64,000 bases of DNA from Dipteris shenzhenensis (Eukaryota > Polypodiophyta > Polypodiopsida > Gleicheniales), in the NCBI GenBank assembly GCA_047967505.1, contig CM106539.1. The stretch is one strand, 5' to 3'. Position numbers and translations under genes: made by a program. Under the pieces are notes generated by a model that made no database searches, was not told where the DNA came from, and worked only from the letters and a program-made list of their open reading frames with translations. This document shows, piece after piece, positions 11,149 through 23,169 of this stretch (positions are counted from its first letter, which is position 1; the number at the start of each line of letters is the position of its first letter).

Positions 11149-13372
11149 TTAGAGATTTACAATTTTCCATGTTACAGCTCTTGAGAATATTTTACCTTGA
11201 AGAGAATGTTTTTATAAATTATCAGATAGATGCCACACTTCACACAATACTTCATAAAGCCCAAGTCAATCATTGAAGTGACTCCATAAATTTGTTTTCA
11301 CTGCTTTTATGAGTGTACTAATATTGCACGTAATGTATACTCACCCACATACATATTACAGGCAACCAGATTGGAGAAATCCCATTAGAAGTTGCAGTAG
11401 ATGAGCCTCTTCGGTCCACCACCCAAGGGGGTTGTCTAATCCTTACAGTTATTTTTCTTGGATCTTCCACCCAAGGGGACACCCCAGATGCAACAGATAG
11501 GTGTGATGGGTCTTCCAGCCATCAGGTGTCTTCATCACCTACAGTCAGTTTCTATGACGCTACCACCCTTGGAGCTCAGTTGGCTACATCAGCTTTAGTC
11601 GGGATGACTCACATTTCACCTTCTCATTAGGAGTGTTCAAGACTAGTGGGCTTAATATCCAGTTCCACTGGCCTTGATGCTCAGCAGGAGGGGGCGTCTC
11701 AAGAGTTTGCCAGACTAGATTTAGGCCTAGCAGGAGGGAGTACCCTCATAGCTAGAGTAGCAGGTGTAGCTATCACCTGTACGGAGGTTGGCAACTCCTC
11801 GGAAGTCAGTGCGGGTAGTCCTGCAGTTCCCCTTCCTTAGTTCTTTAAGGAGGTAGCAGTTGCAGTATCAGTCAGTTGAGGGATAAGACGAGGCCTTCCC
11901 ATTATCAGTCAGCAGTATCAGTCAGTTGAGGGATAAGATGAGGCCTTCCCATTATTGTGTCCTTCACTTCGGGAGGTTAGCCATGCAGTTTCCTCTCCAT
12001 CACATCTCGAGCCACCAGCAGTAGCAGTGACCAGTGTCTACACATGCAGTTTCCTTGGTGATGACATCAGTTTGGTCGATTCATAAGAGGTGTGCTTATC
12101 AATCTTAGTGTGTCATCAGTACCTCAGCGGGACAGGCTCAGTCCCAGCATCCCTTGGAGAAGAAGCTATGACATACATCTTTCAGCTCTTTGGAGAGGCA
12201 TACCAGTCAGTCATTGCAGACGAGGTGTTCTGAGCAATTTCGGACATCTCATAGTCCTTTCAAGGAGCATTTTAGCTAGTAGATTCAGTAGAGGGGTGCT
12301 CAGCAGCTCTTTCATTCCTTCGGGCAGCATCCTTTTTAGTCTATTGATTAGAGGAATGCTCTCAGTCCCATTGGGACACAGCTACAGTTTCAGCTTCTAG
12401 AAGAGTGGGATCACTCATGCATCACTTAGGTTCTTCAGGAGGCATTTTCATCCACCATTCCAGATTCTAGGAGGGTGGCAGAATTCTTACCCTCAACAAT
12501 TATCACACTAGTAGAGGAGGTAGGTGTATTCCAGCTTTCTCTCACTGCAGTTATGCAGACAGCAGTACCTGAGTTTCCAAGAGTGCATGTGAGTATTCTG
12601 GACTTTCCAGGCTTTCAGTTTTGGTTGCCTAGCCCTAGTAGCTTTGTCATCACCCCAGCAATACATGGAGGAGCACCATCATTTCTATGTGGGTGGATCT
12701 TTCGCAGTGGGGAGGGTGCATGTCAGCACTTAGTAGCCAGTTTCATGCCACTAGCCTTCTAGAGCATAGTGCCTCCGCATCAGCAGCCCAGTCAATCCTC
12801 AGCAGTTCACGAGGACAGCATGCAATTTATATTTCTTGGAGCCCATCAAAGTACCATACCACCCATTGATCAAGAGTTTGCAGTAGTAGTGTGGTGGGAT
12901 GACTGGCCACAGCAGTTCAGCTTCTAGTCTTTGTGACAGTACCTGCTCCCAGGAGTTTTTATTGTGCTGCTGTGTTATCATAGCAGAGCATAGCCTTTTG
13001 GAGTGGCACCAAATGAGTCCCAGTACTAGACTGTTATTCCCCAGTTTTTTGGGAGGACAGTTAAGTTTCAAGCAGCAGTTGGTGGCCACCATGATCACAG
13101 TCGCTTGGCAGATTCACTCCATCCCTTAGTAGCTACCATCATCCAGAATTTAAGCAGGAGGAAATGTCACATGCAACCCTGCACTAGGTAGCATTGTGAC
13201 ACACATTTTGACCCAAGATATTTTGTTGTATGCCGTGACCCCTTTGTGAGCCCACAAGTTAGGCACGAGTGACATGGATCCATTCCTATTCATAGGCCAC
13301 TGTGCAGCAATTCGGGTTGCTAGGGCAAAGCATTGTGAGGTATCGACCTACTAACAAGTTCAGAAGAGGGGA
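11149..13372. other. Unassigned region with a local tandem duplication
   Basis: No recognised protein domain. A 50-bp unit is duplicated in tandem at 11862-11911 and 11912-11958 (GCAGTATCAGTCAGTTGAGG...). Many short plus-strand frames are Ser/Gly rich. At 13147-13170 and 13361-13385 two purine tracts are each followed by TGTCACATGCA, as at a polypurine tract/LTR border, so part of this region is probably the 3' interior of a plus-strand LTR element too decayed to read. Confidence 0.35.
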
Positions 13373-14340
13373 ATGTCACATGCACCAGGGTCAAGGCCAG
13401 GTTGTAGTGACAATTGGCTGCCTTGTCAGCAAACTGCAGCACCCCATGCAACATATTTGCAAGGTTTAGGGCCCTCCAAAGGGCAACACTAAGTGTAGGG
13501 AATGGACTGGGGAAGGCGCCTTAGGCAGCCTTGGCCCCTCCAAAGTCAGCCCATAGGGTTGCTAAATCCAGCCCTACTAGCGACTGGCTGGTTGGCCTGT
13601 TTGGGCTGGTCAACTTGGGCCCTACAGCCCCCTATATAAGCTCAAGTCTTTGAAGCTCCTAGCTATGGTGGTGAGGCTCTTGTAGCCGTGGTTAGGGAGT
13701 TTGAACACCTTTGAGAGAATGTCGCAAGACGCTTGCAGACAACTTTTCTCACAGCAGGTACCCTAGACAAAGGCTCAGGTGGTAAAGATAGGCGGATTCA
13801 GTGGTCTTTTTCCGCTTGGATTTCTCAGCGTGCTGCGCTCCTCAAAGAGTGTTGGGTGAAGGAGGCTGGTTGGGCGCTCGATGGAACGTTGTGAAGGAAT
13901 GTAGTTGGCAGTTGTGTAATGAGAGAAGCTGCAGGCAGATTTTTGGAAAAAGAAGGCTGAATCCAGGCATTTTGTGGTCTCTCCCGGTTCTGTAATGTGC
14001 AATGTGTGCACGTTGGAGCTTGGGGTGGACCTTCGTCACGTTTTGTCGGAATGTTCGAATGGCCTTGCTTGAACATGTGACTCAATCTTGCCTATCCATC
14101 GCCAACGTTCAAGATATCAAGACAAGCAGTTTCTTCGACTCTATTAATTCTGAGCTTGCACGGACTTATTCCCATGTTGTGACGTGACCTTGATTGTGCT
14201 TTGTCAGCCATCTCAAATTCTGTGCTGCACCTGGCAAATAAAGTTCAGAAGTCCCCAACTTCAAATCTGGGTGCATGGTTTCTCACTGACTTTTGGAAGA
14301 ATCTTTTCTGAGAGGTGAATTCTACAAGAACTCCAAAGTG
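13373..14340 (+). repeat. LTR-like block with a TATA box (tentative)
   Basis: It begins TGTCACATGCACC immediately after the purine-rich AGAAGAGGGGAA, resembling a polypurine tract plus LTR start, and contains CTATATAAGC at about 13632 as a possible TATA box and AATAAAG near 14240 as a possible poly(A) signal. I could not find a partner LTR or a sharp 3' end, so the right limit is only indicative. Confidence 0.35.
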
Positions 14341-14399
14341 CCACAATTGCAATTAAAGACCTTGGAAGCTTCGGGTTAATTGTTTATCTCTTGGACAAA

Positions 14400-17100
14400 G
14401 GAAACTTGTTAGTGACACTTGTCTGGCTAGAAGGGCTCAATGGCAGCCCCCTCGACTCCCCAGTCGTCAAGGTTCTTCTTTCTCCCCAAGACAAACAGTA
14501 GGTCAAGCAAGCAGTTCAATCCTTTACGAATAGAGCAGTAGTGGGCCAGATAGTAGGGCTCACCCCTTCTAGGAGCCAGATCCGCGACTGGTTACATGCG
14601 AGTTTAGCATTAGAGGGGGATCACATCTAGGAGATCACCATCTATGCACGAGGAGTCTTCCTTCTTAGCTTGGCTCACCTGACACCACCCAGGCACTAGT
14701 TGAGCAGAGCCCCATTTATCTTGGCCTGCACCTGGTTTTCCTTTTCCCTTGGTATCATGGCTTTATTGTAGAGGACATGGACTTGTCCCATCATGTACCT
14801 CGCTTTTCGGTGATGCTTGGATTTCTAAGACTCCTAAGGGAGTACTCCCCTCCATTGGCAGAGCATTTGGCATAGTACTAGAGTCCCCCCCCCGAGTCAG
14901 CCACATCAGTGGTGATATCTTCTTATGCTCCACTTTTGTCCACTTCCCACTAGAGGGCTCCACCCAGGGGGTCTATGACTGCTGCTGCTACCTGGGCAGG
15001 TGACTCTGCCTGTCCACCTCCGGCTCTTGCTAACGATCCTACAACTGATGGGAGTGTTCGAGCCTCGAGAACAATCCCTGGCTAGGTGTCCATGCTCTCT
15101 ACAATGGAGGCACTGGCCTAGTAAACATGAGATCTCAATCGTCTGACGTAGCTCACCCCCCTCGAGAGTCTCAAGAAGGATCCACTAAGAGATGGACTCT
15201 AGGTCCTCTATCACCAGTCGGAGTCTGGGGACCCCCTCCTCAGTCTCAGGGAGATCAAACCATGGAGGAGTCTGATCCCCCAGAGGATCTCGCTGGGAAA
15301 GAGGCCCCGGGCACTCAGAGAGTCACTTAGCAACAGCAAGCACAGGAGGTGCAGGGGGCTGCGATTGACAAGGCGATAGACTCACTATGGTGGTAGAGGA
15401 GTCTCCAGACCCGTAGGCCAGATCTTAGAGATTGACTCTGGCTGTATCCCTGGCCTCTTCGTCTGCGTCAGGGGAGGTTGCCTCCCCCCCTCCCCTCGCC
15501 TTTCTCCCCCTCCTGACCCCTCTCCGCAGTCACCAGCCGCCTCTCCATCTGCCTCGGTCCTCCCTCCCTCCCCTCGCCCTCTCGCCCATTTGTCATTATC
15601 CTCACCACACCCGCTCCCTCCTCCCTCCCCCCCCCCCCCTCCGACCCGACAGTCCCCCTCCCCACCCCCATAGCTTCTAGAGATCCTTGGCAGCCTGGGC
15701 TCAACCGTCAGCCCACTAGCAAGGGTGGAAGCCTGCAAACAGGGGCTTCTTCGTCCTCTCAGAAGCTGAGGCCAACGGTTTCTTAGAGTACAGCTTCGCC
15801 TCATCACACTACTCCCCCCCCTCTCACCCTTCATCTTATAGCATGACCTCTGGGGGAGGTGGCTCGTCCCCCAAGTCCTCGGTGCCTTTGCTTCAGTCCG
15901 GGCGACTTCTTCCTAGGGAGTTCTGGAGGTTGGGGCCCTGGAACTACCTTGAGATTCCGGATTCCTATTCCATGCCGTTGGAGGTGATGCTTTTGGTTTT
16001 GCAGTCTTGGAAAGGGGTTTCAATCAGTGCAATGGACTCCCACACACACTCAGTTGGGAGGTTCCACAGGGGTAGAGAAGTTGACTCCAGCTATGTTCGA
16101 TGCCATGCTTGGTGATTAGTTATCGCGCATGATGGAAGATTGGATGGGTCCACAAGGTTTGGACCTATGGCTCGCCCATGGTGCAGAAGTTAATTTGAGC
16201 TGGGCTTCACGCAGGAGAAGCCTGTGGCGTGGCAGTAGGAGTGATCGTCTAGACTGCCACCTGAGGTCAAGCTGGATCAGTCGCACTACATGCCACTCTA
16301 GAAGTGTGCTGAGTTGTATGGGCTGGACGTTTCCTCTATGTTGTGTGGGCATGAAAGGTAGGCATGGAGTTGGTAGCCACTTTGGTACGCCGGAGGACAG
16401 ATACGGACTACTCGCCTTCCAGACCCCCATTGAAGTCGCAAAAGGAAGTCTTCTTGGAACAAGCTCCCACTCACAGGTGAGTGTTGTTTCTTGCTTCCCC
16501 CTCCTCATGAGTTGGACGATGCTGACCGTGCTTGTAGCTAGCCAGAGTACTTGAGTACTTCGCCAGGAGTTACAGAGGGCAGTGGCTGGTCGGGCAGTGG
16601 AGTTTCTTATGATTCAGGAGCATATGTTCTTGGCGGCAGACATCGAACGCCGTCACTACCTCCTGCCAGGTAGAGGCCCAGAGGTTTGGTCTCCAATAGT
16701 AGGTAGGAGCGGAGGAGTTTGCATCTCGGTCTCACAGGCAGTTGCCCCGGAGGTTTTTAATCAGGGAGAGCTCATTGCAGGGCGAGCAGTTTGGATGGGA
16801 GTTTGGGCAGGGGGAGTCCAAGATTGGGATCTTGAACGTATATGCATCCGCTTGTTGGCAACACTGCCCCGCTTTCTAGAGGAGACTTTCTGAGTGCCTT
16901 TCAGATGTGGACTCTTGGATTGTTGGGGGAGACTTCAACAATCTAGAGCACGTAGAGTGGTGCTTCCTTATCTGAGATGCCCGTAGCAGAGAGGAGCGCA
17001 TGGGAATAGTTCATCTTTGCAATTAGAGGTAGAGATCCTTGGAGAGCGGCAGAGTTCACAAGGGTCCTAGGCAGCCTGCAGTTTTTCTTTGGATAGCGGA
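14400..17100 (+). mobile_element. Plus-strand LINE relic F
   Basis: The right part has an endonuclease-like segment (described separately). The left part, 14440-16550, carries broken Pro/Ser-rich plus-strand frames (for example 15127-15330), as in LINE ORF1 regions, and a C-rich low-complexity tract at 15480-15665. The relic ends abruptly where the gypsy A LTR begins at 17116; no continuation is recognisable beyond that gypsy, so its 3' half may be gone. Confidence 0.45.
16582..17000 (+). pseudogene. LINE endonuclease fragment
   Basis: The plus-strand frame reads GGVCISVSQAVAPEV and then GRAVWMGVW, followed after a frame change by DSWIVGGDFNNLEHVEW at about 16911-16962. GDFN is the conserved core of the apurinic-endonuclease domain of plant LINEs. 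A frameshift near 16893 and a stop near 16976 show that it is dead. Confidence 0.6.
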
Positions 17101-17115
17101 GACAGGATGGGCTTC

Positions 17116-17569
17116 TGAAACATCCAAACCTGCTTACTCCTGGCTTTTCTTCAAATCACGGGCATAGGCACACGAATTCACCTCCCAGCCAACCTCAGTG
17201 GTAGTAAGCACTCTGTATCTTTCGCTACGTGAAGGCTCCTGCTTACGAATTCCACCAAGCCCCAAAATTCCCTAGATGGATCTATTATGCCACATGTCTT
17301 CATTCTAAGGTACCTCCTAAATGCATCATTTACCCTTTTCTTGGGATAACATTGAATCATTTGTCCCTTGGTACATTTAATGCATTTAGACCCTTTAGCC
17401 TTAGATCCACCTAGTCTAGTGCCATATCACCCTCACCAAGGACCTTGACTTTAATTCCTTTCTGATCATTTACTTAAAGCCCAAACAAATGTAATATAAA
17501 CATTGATGCTTTAAAGGAAAATGTCGACTGACCCTTCCGAGGTCATGTTACCTCGACTTGAGCGTAACA
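17116..17569 (-). repeat. 3' LTR of gypsy A (454 bp)
   Basis: It runs from TGAAACATCC to GAGCGTAACA on the + strand, which on the element's strand begins TGTTACGCTCAAG. It aligns with the copy B LTR (29785-30234) and the two copy C LTRs. The purine tract on the element's side is seen as TTCCTTCCCTTTT at 17570-17582. Confidence 0.8.
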
Positions 17570-17599
17570 TTCCTTCCCTTTTCAGGCATTAGCGTCCTC

Positions 17600-20500
17600 G
17601 ATGATAAAGTCTGGAAACACTCTCCGTAACTAGTATACGGATTCCCAGGTAGCTTCTGATAGAGTTAAACCATGCCATGCAACCAACACCGTGGGTATCT
17701 TCCGATTGCGTACTTGCATTGTTCCTCGGTCCAAGATTCTTGTTGGTTTGTGTCTTGCATTATCCTCTATCTCCCGAAACAAAACAACACCCTCGATTAG
17801 TGAGTCACCTATATGCAAAATTTTTTTTAAATGAGAAACATGAAACACTGGGTGCACCTAACAACCCTGTCGTAATTCTAATTGATAGGCTACCTTGCCT
17901 ATTCTTTTTAGAATTAACCGTGGCCCACAATATCGAGGTGATAACTTAGCACACTCTCCTGCAGTCAAAGACTTAGAGTGCGAAGGAACTCTGAGAAAAA
18001 ATTTTTCTCCTTCCTTAAATACTCTTGCGGATCGGGTTTCATCCGCATACGCCTTAGCTCTATCCATAGCTTGGCGGATGTTAGCTCTCGCAAGTGCTAG
18101 CATCTCCCGCATCTGAACCACAAAGTTCGCAGCACTAGGCACTTTCGGAGGTACTCCAACTCTCGTTGGATTCGCTGGTCTATAATCATAGTTCAGCTCA
18201 AACGGATTGAACCCTGTAGAGGAATGTTTTCTATCATTGTAGGCAAATTCTAACAATGGCAACCACTTGTCCCATGTATGTTGCCTCAATGACACATATG
18301 CTCTAAGCATATCCTCTAAAATTTGGTTGATTCTTTCTGTTAGACCATCTGTATCTGGATGATCCCCACTACTCAATCCCAACTCAGTCCTTAGTGTCTT
18401 AAACACCGCAGTCCAAAAATGACCGGTAAATTTGACATCACTGTCTGACACTATGGATTGGGTAATCCATGCAAACGAAATATATATCTAATAAACAAAT
18501 CTGCCACTTGCGGGGTACTAACAGACTATCTAGTTGGAATGAAGTGAGCCATCTTGGTAAGATGATCAACCACCACAAGGATAGAATCATATCCACCTTG
18601 TGTCGTAGGCAGACCTACAATAAAGTCCATGGAAATGCTCTCCCACCTACCTAGTGGTATTTTCAAGGGTTGTAAAAGTCCGGGTGGCTTTACCCGCTTT
18701 GCCTTACTTACTTGACACGAAAAACGTGTCACATATTCATGAATATGTTTTTTCATCTTTGGCCAAAAGAAATCTCGTCTCACAAGATCATATGTCTTCT
18801 CGACTCCTGGATGTCCCGCACATGGGCTATCATGGCATTATTGAACGACTCTTTGCTTGAGATCATTCTGACTAGGTACTTCTACCTTGTCATTTCTTTT
18901 CAGCATACCATCACTTATGGCATATCTTGCATAAGTTTGGTCTTTTCTGGATGCCAGGTCATCCTTTTCCCCGTGTTTAAATACATGAGCCTTAGGCCAA
19001 AGGCTCTGGACGAACTCGTCCATCTTTTGAGTTTCTCTAATCTCGGTCATCTCTTATACCGTGAAACTCAGATTATGCATAATGCGTGACAACACATCAA
19101 CAACTTTATTATCCTTCCCTCTTCGGTACCGAATCGTCAAGTCAAACTCCTGCATGAGTTCTGCCCAGCTAGGTTGGCGGCCTCTCAAGTCAGGTTGTTT
19201 ACAAAAATGTTTCAGAGTATCATGATCAACATCAACATAAAACTCTGACCCATACAAATAATGTCTCCATGTTTTCAGAGCATGGACAACATCATACAAC
19301 TCTAATTCATGAGTTGGCCAATTTCGTTGAGAGGGAGAAAGCTTCTTGCTTTGGAAAGCTACTAGCCTTTCCTCTTGAAGGAGAACTGCTCTTACCGCAA
19401 TGCCACTTGCATCGGTTTCAAGGAAAAACGGTTTCAGGGAATCAACTATTTTTAACACCGGTCTTGAGACCACAGCTTGTTTTATGGTGTTAAAACTTTC
19501 CTGTTGATTTTGTCCCCATATAAAAGGTACTTTATCTGAGGTCAGATCAGTCAATGGTGATACTATTTCGGAATATCCCTTGATATGCCTTCGATAAAAT
19601 TGGACAAATCCTAAGAATGATCACAAAGCGGTCAAACTCTGAGGGATTGACCATGTTAGTATCGCAACCACTTTCTTTGGATCCATTTCCACCCCCTCAG
19701 GAGTAATTATGAATCCTAAATATTCAAGTCTTACCATACACAGCATAGTTTTCTTTTTATTTACATAAAGACTGATTTTCCTCAAAGTATTGAACACTAT
19801 TCTTAAGTGTTCGTAATGCTTAGTAATACTCTTATTGAATACCAGAATATCGTCAATAAAGTGTACTACAAACTTTCTGATATAGGACGTAGTAAATCGT
19901 TCATAAGCATGACGAATGTAGCTGGAGCATTGGTAAGTCCAAAGGGCATTACCAAAAACTCATAATGTCCAAACCTGCTTCTAAAAGCCTTTTTATGCAC
20001 ATCCTTGGCTCTAATACGGATCTGACGGTAGCCACATTTAAGATCTATCTTACTGAAAATTACAACCCCATGTAATGCATCTAGCAAATCATCGATCCGA
20101 GCCATCGGATACCTGTGCTTAGTAGTGATATTATTCAATGCTCTCTAATCTATATAGAGGCGAAAAGTATCATCTTTCTTCTTCTTTAATATCACTGGCA
20201 AAGCAAAAGGTGAGAAACTTGATTGAGTCTGCCCCAACTTGAGGTATTCTTCCAGTTGTCTTCGTACCTCCGCTTCTTCGGTAAAACTCAACCTATAGGG
20301 AGGTCTATTTACAGGTTCTTCCCCTGGGATTAGTTCAATCCTATGCTGAACATTCTGCTTTGGAGGTAACCCATAAGGTAGCTCATCCCTAAAACAATCA
20401 GAGAACTCCTCTGTTATTTGATCAGCCAGCTCGGCCATCTCTCCATTTTGAGCAACATCAGTACTAGCCGAAGAATCATCAATCGGCTCTATCGATGCTG

Positions 20501-21158
20501 TACAAAGAAACAAAAACTCTTCTTGAGCTTTTTGAATTTCCATTACGGAAACCAACGGTCCTTCAGGTATATCTTTTCCACCTCGTAAGACATACAGCAC
20601 ATCATTCATCTTGAATTGATAAATGTGCTTTTTCCAATCTATGGCTGGATTCTTCCTAGAATGCCAAGCCTTACCCAGGGCTATGTCTGCATGAGCAAGC
20701 TTTGTTATTTTAAAATCAAGCTTCTCAGCATAGTCCTGAATTCGAAGCTCTAACTGGGTAACCCTTTGGTCCCATACTTCAGTTGAACTTCCATCTGCCA
20801 TCTTGACTGTATATGCATGGTCAGATGGGCCAGTCTTTAGTTTCAGCCTCTTTACAAGCTTGGAGTTAATTACATTGTGCATTGACGTTGAATCAAACAA
20901 CACAATGACATCATGATTAGCTACTCGCGCTTTCATCTTAATTAACTCCGTATCATTAAAGGTTGTATACCCCGTTGCTGCGGGCTTTGACAGGACATTA
21001 TCTGGTGCACTAGCTACTAACTTAGCAACAGACACACATGAAAAAATAGGTACTGACCTTTGAGAAGATCCCCCTAGCTGAATCTGCATCTGTTCTGCTC
21101 TGGGACTTACCTCCATTTTCACGTCGCATTCTGAGACCATTATCTCAGCCATCCTCAT
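17600..21158 (-). pseudogene. Gypsy A protease, RT, RNase H, integrase and chromodomain
   Basis: Frame pieces from right to left: 21158-20145 (protease with VLFDSTSMHNVINS, then the RT N-terminus up to LYID), 20138-19866 ([18 protein letters not shown] and [12 protein letters not shown]), a frame break, then FIDD, 19554-19054 (RNase H: LETDASGIAVRAVLLQEE), 18783-18526 (integrase, MDFIVGLP) and 18451-17858 (integrase core to C-terminus), followed by 17857-17630 with RILDRGTMQVRNRKIP and VAWHGLTLSEATWES, a chromodomain-like tail. There are frameshifts and stops between the pieces, including a stop at the end of the RT N-terminal piece. The domain order protease-RT-RNase H-integrase is diagnostic of Ty3/gypsy. 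Confidence 0.85.
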
Positions 21159-22236
21159 TTCGTGGACAATCTTTCCACTGATGAGGTTGAAGGCATCTAA
21201 AACGCAAGCCTTCTCTGCTCGCTTTTTCTCTTAGCTTTGGGTTCAAAGAAGACTTCGACCAAGCCCGGGCTGCCATTGGTGTTACTTTTCTTTTCATTCC
21301 AATGGTGGTACTTGATTTAGGAGTCTCAACTGGTTTCGCTTGCTTGGCTTGACCAGTAGGCTGTGTGGCACTCCGTTTGCTAGTCCACTTCTTAAATCCA
21401 GTTTTCTTCGGGTACTCATACTGAGTCCCAATGTGCACAAACCCACATGGTCTGTTCCCTTTTGCATCCTCATAGTTCAGGGCTATGGCAATTGCTTCAT
21501 CTAGCGTGTTCGCATACTTAGCCCGAACTTCCATCTTTATCCGATCATTCAATCCAAAGATAAAATCTTTTACTTGGATTGACTGAGGTAGAGGTTCATC
21601 AACCTTCATTACACTTTCTCTAAACTTATCAGTGTATTCCGCCACTGATAAATTTCTCTGACGAAGGTTTCGATACTAATCCCAAGCTCGAGATGCTTTG
21701 TTAGGAGGTAAGAAGTGTTTTCTAAATTCCCTGTAGTGGATGCCAATCCATCTTTCTGCTGTTTTATCCACCACCTATCCGCTGCCTCATTAAGCATATG
21801 GTGGCCTCACGGATTTTCTTCATATCATTCCTGATTTCACAAATGGCGAAGGCCTCGTCCCATTTCTGTAACCAGGTCTCTATGATATCGGAACTACGGT
21901 CAGACATCCAACCAGAATACTTTTCTGGCCTATAATTGGCAATATTAGGCACCTTAGCCCTCCTAGGCTCGACCATATGAACACTGGACTTAGGTTCCAT
22001 TGGAGATTTACGTTTCTCTTCACGAGATGGTCTAGCGGACATACTATGCACCATTTTCCTGAGCTCAGATTGCCCTACATTTGCTTGTAACTGTTGCGCT
22101 AAAATCTGTTGCAAGTCATCTTCTAACATTGCAATTCTGCTAGAAAGTGTCTGGCCTGTTGGGCGCGACACCTACGGGGTCGGCGGACTCCCGAATCTAC
22201 GGGATCCACCCGAGAAGCTTCTTCTTCTACTTCTAT
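21145..22236 (-). pseudogene. Gypsy A gag with lost start codon
   Basis: Frame pieces 22171-21764, 21797-21609 and 21645-21145 cover the gag core (KYSGWMSDRSSDIIETWLQK, FIFGLNDRIKMEVRAKYAN) and a basic linker before a zinc knuckle that reads RCLQPHQWKDC. The start codon used in copies B and C is ATA here (22236-22234), and the first Cys of the knuckle reads Arg, so both ends are damaged. Two frameshifts break the middle. Confidence 0.8.
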
Positions 22237-22850
22237 TTAGGTCGATGGGGGTTTAAAAAAAAAAAAAAAAAAACACCGCTTAAAACTGTATTTACAATTC
22301 GAAAGTCCAACTTTCAAATTCACAGCTGCCCAGGCATATATCACACTTCAACCAAAACCCACTTTCCCTAGGCTAGGGAAATTTCCTACAATCTGAAATA
22401 ATTCAAACACAGATGCAAATAAACGAGTACATATTCCAACGAACTTTAGAAGGCATAGAGAGCTCCTTGGTCATATTTCTGTTGCATGACGAGATTAACT
22501 TGTCCCCGAAAACCACTCATCATTCTCAGTGGGACTCCTTGAACGAATTCATGTATGTGATGTGGATTTGGCTATTGCTAACCATATAGGCCTTCGTGAA
22601 CATAGTCCAAATGATACGACTAAATATAACCATTTGTCCATCGCAACGCACGAACCTTGCAGAGCTATTGACCCATGGTCACCTCGATTGAGTCACCAAA
22701 CATAATATGTGAATCGCTTACGGGATACTTTCGTGACCACACAGTAGCTCTCGTTGTGCGCTGCTCAATCTGATATTGAAATATAACAACAACTAGCCCC
22801 CGCGATGCTAAGGAGCCGAGAAGTCAATAAGCTGTGACCAACGCGGGCGC
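22237..22850 (-). other. Partial leader of gypsy A
   Basis: Non-coding leader between gag and the missing 5' LTR. It holds a run of 17 A at 22256-22273 (+ strand), also present in copy C near 42011. It shares GACCACACAGTAGCTCTC with the copy B leader (22734 and 29023). Homology to the family stops near 22800-22850, where copia gag sequence starts. Confidence 0.65.
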
Positions 22851-23169
22851 CATCCTGATGTTCGAACTCTTTTGGGCATACAACTCTTCTAGCCTCTGCC
22901 ATAGGCCATTTGAGGTCTTTTCTGCCTGAACATTGAACACAAGAGAATCAGTGAGAGTTAAGCATGATAGACGCCCTTGCGGACGAATCAAGCTCCTCCC
23001 ACTCATCATCTGCCATCCCAGATGGCTGGACACCCTTCAACCTTATGGGCTTAGAAATCTTCTTCAACAGAAGTACATTCAAACACTGTTCTGCCCATAA
23101 TGCATAATTGTGTGCCCCTTCCAATTTCTTTATGTTCAGCATTGAGGATTCACTTCCCCCTGATGCCAT
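22850..23169 (-). pseudogene. Copia gag N-terminus (fragment)
   Basis: It starts at ATG 23169 with MASGGSESSMLNIKKLEG and continues NYALWAEQCLNVLLLKK, the typical copia gag opening. A frameshift near 22990-23030 leads into LTDSLVFNVQAEKTSNGLWQ and RLEELYAQKSS. The homology ends there, at the junction with the gypsy A leader. Confidence 0.72.

Larger units (their letters stand above)
17116..22850 (-). mobile_element. Gypsy (chromovirus-type) copy A, lacks its 5' LTR
   Basis: Reading right to left: partial leader (about 22850-22237), gag (22236 to about 21145), aspartic protease and RT (21158 to about 19600), RNase H (19554-19054), integrase (about 19050-17860), chromodomain-like tail (17857-17630) and 3' LTR (17116-17569). 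It belongs to the same family as copies B and C. The 5' LTR is missing: the leader runs directly into copia D near 22850. The five bases next to the LTR (GCTTC) do not match the outer flank of copy B (CATTA), so A and B are not one element split apart. Confidence 0.82.

Noticed and set aside
15385-15834. Gly/Arg/Glu-rich minus-strand frame and Pro-rich plus-strand frames
   Set aside because: The region is a C-rich low-complexity tract without conserved domains, inside a LINE relic.
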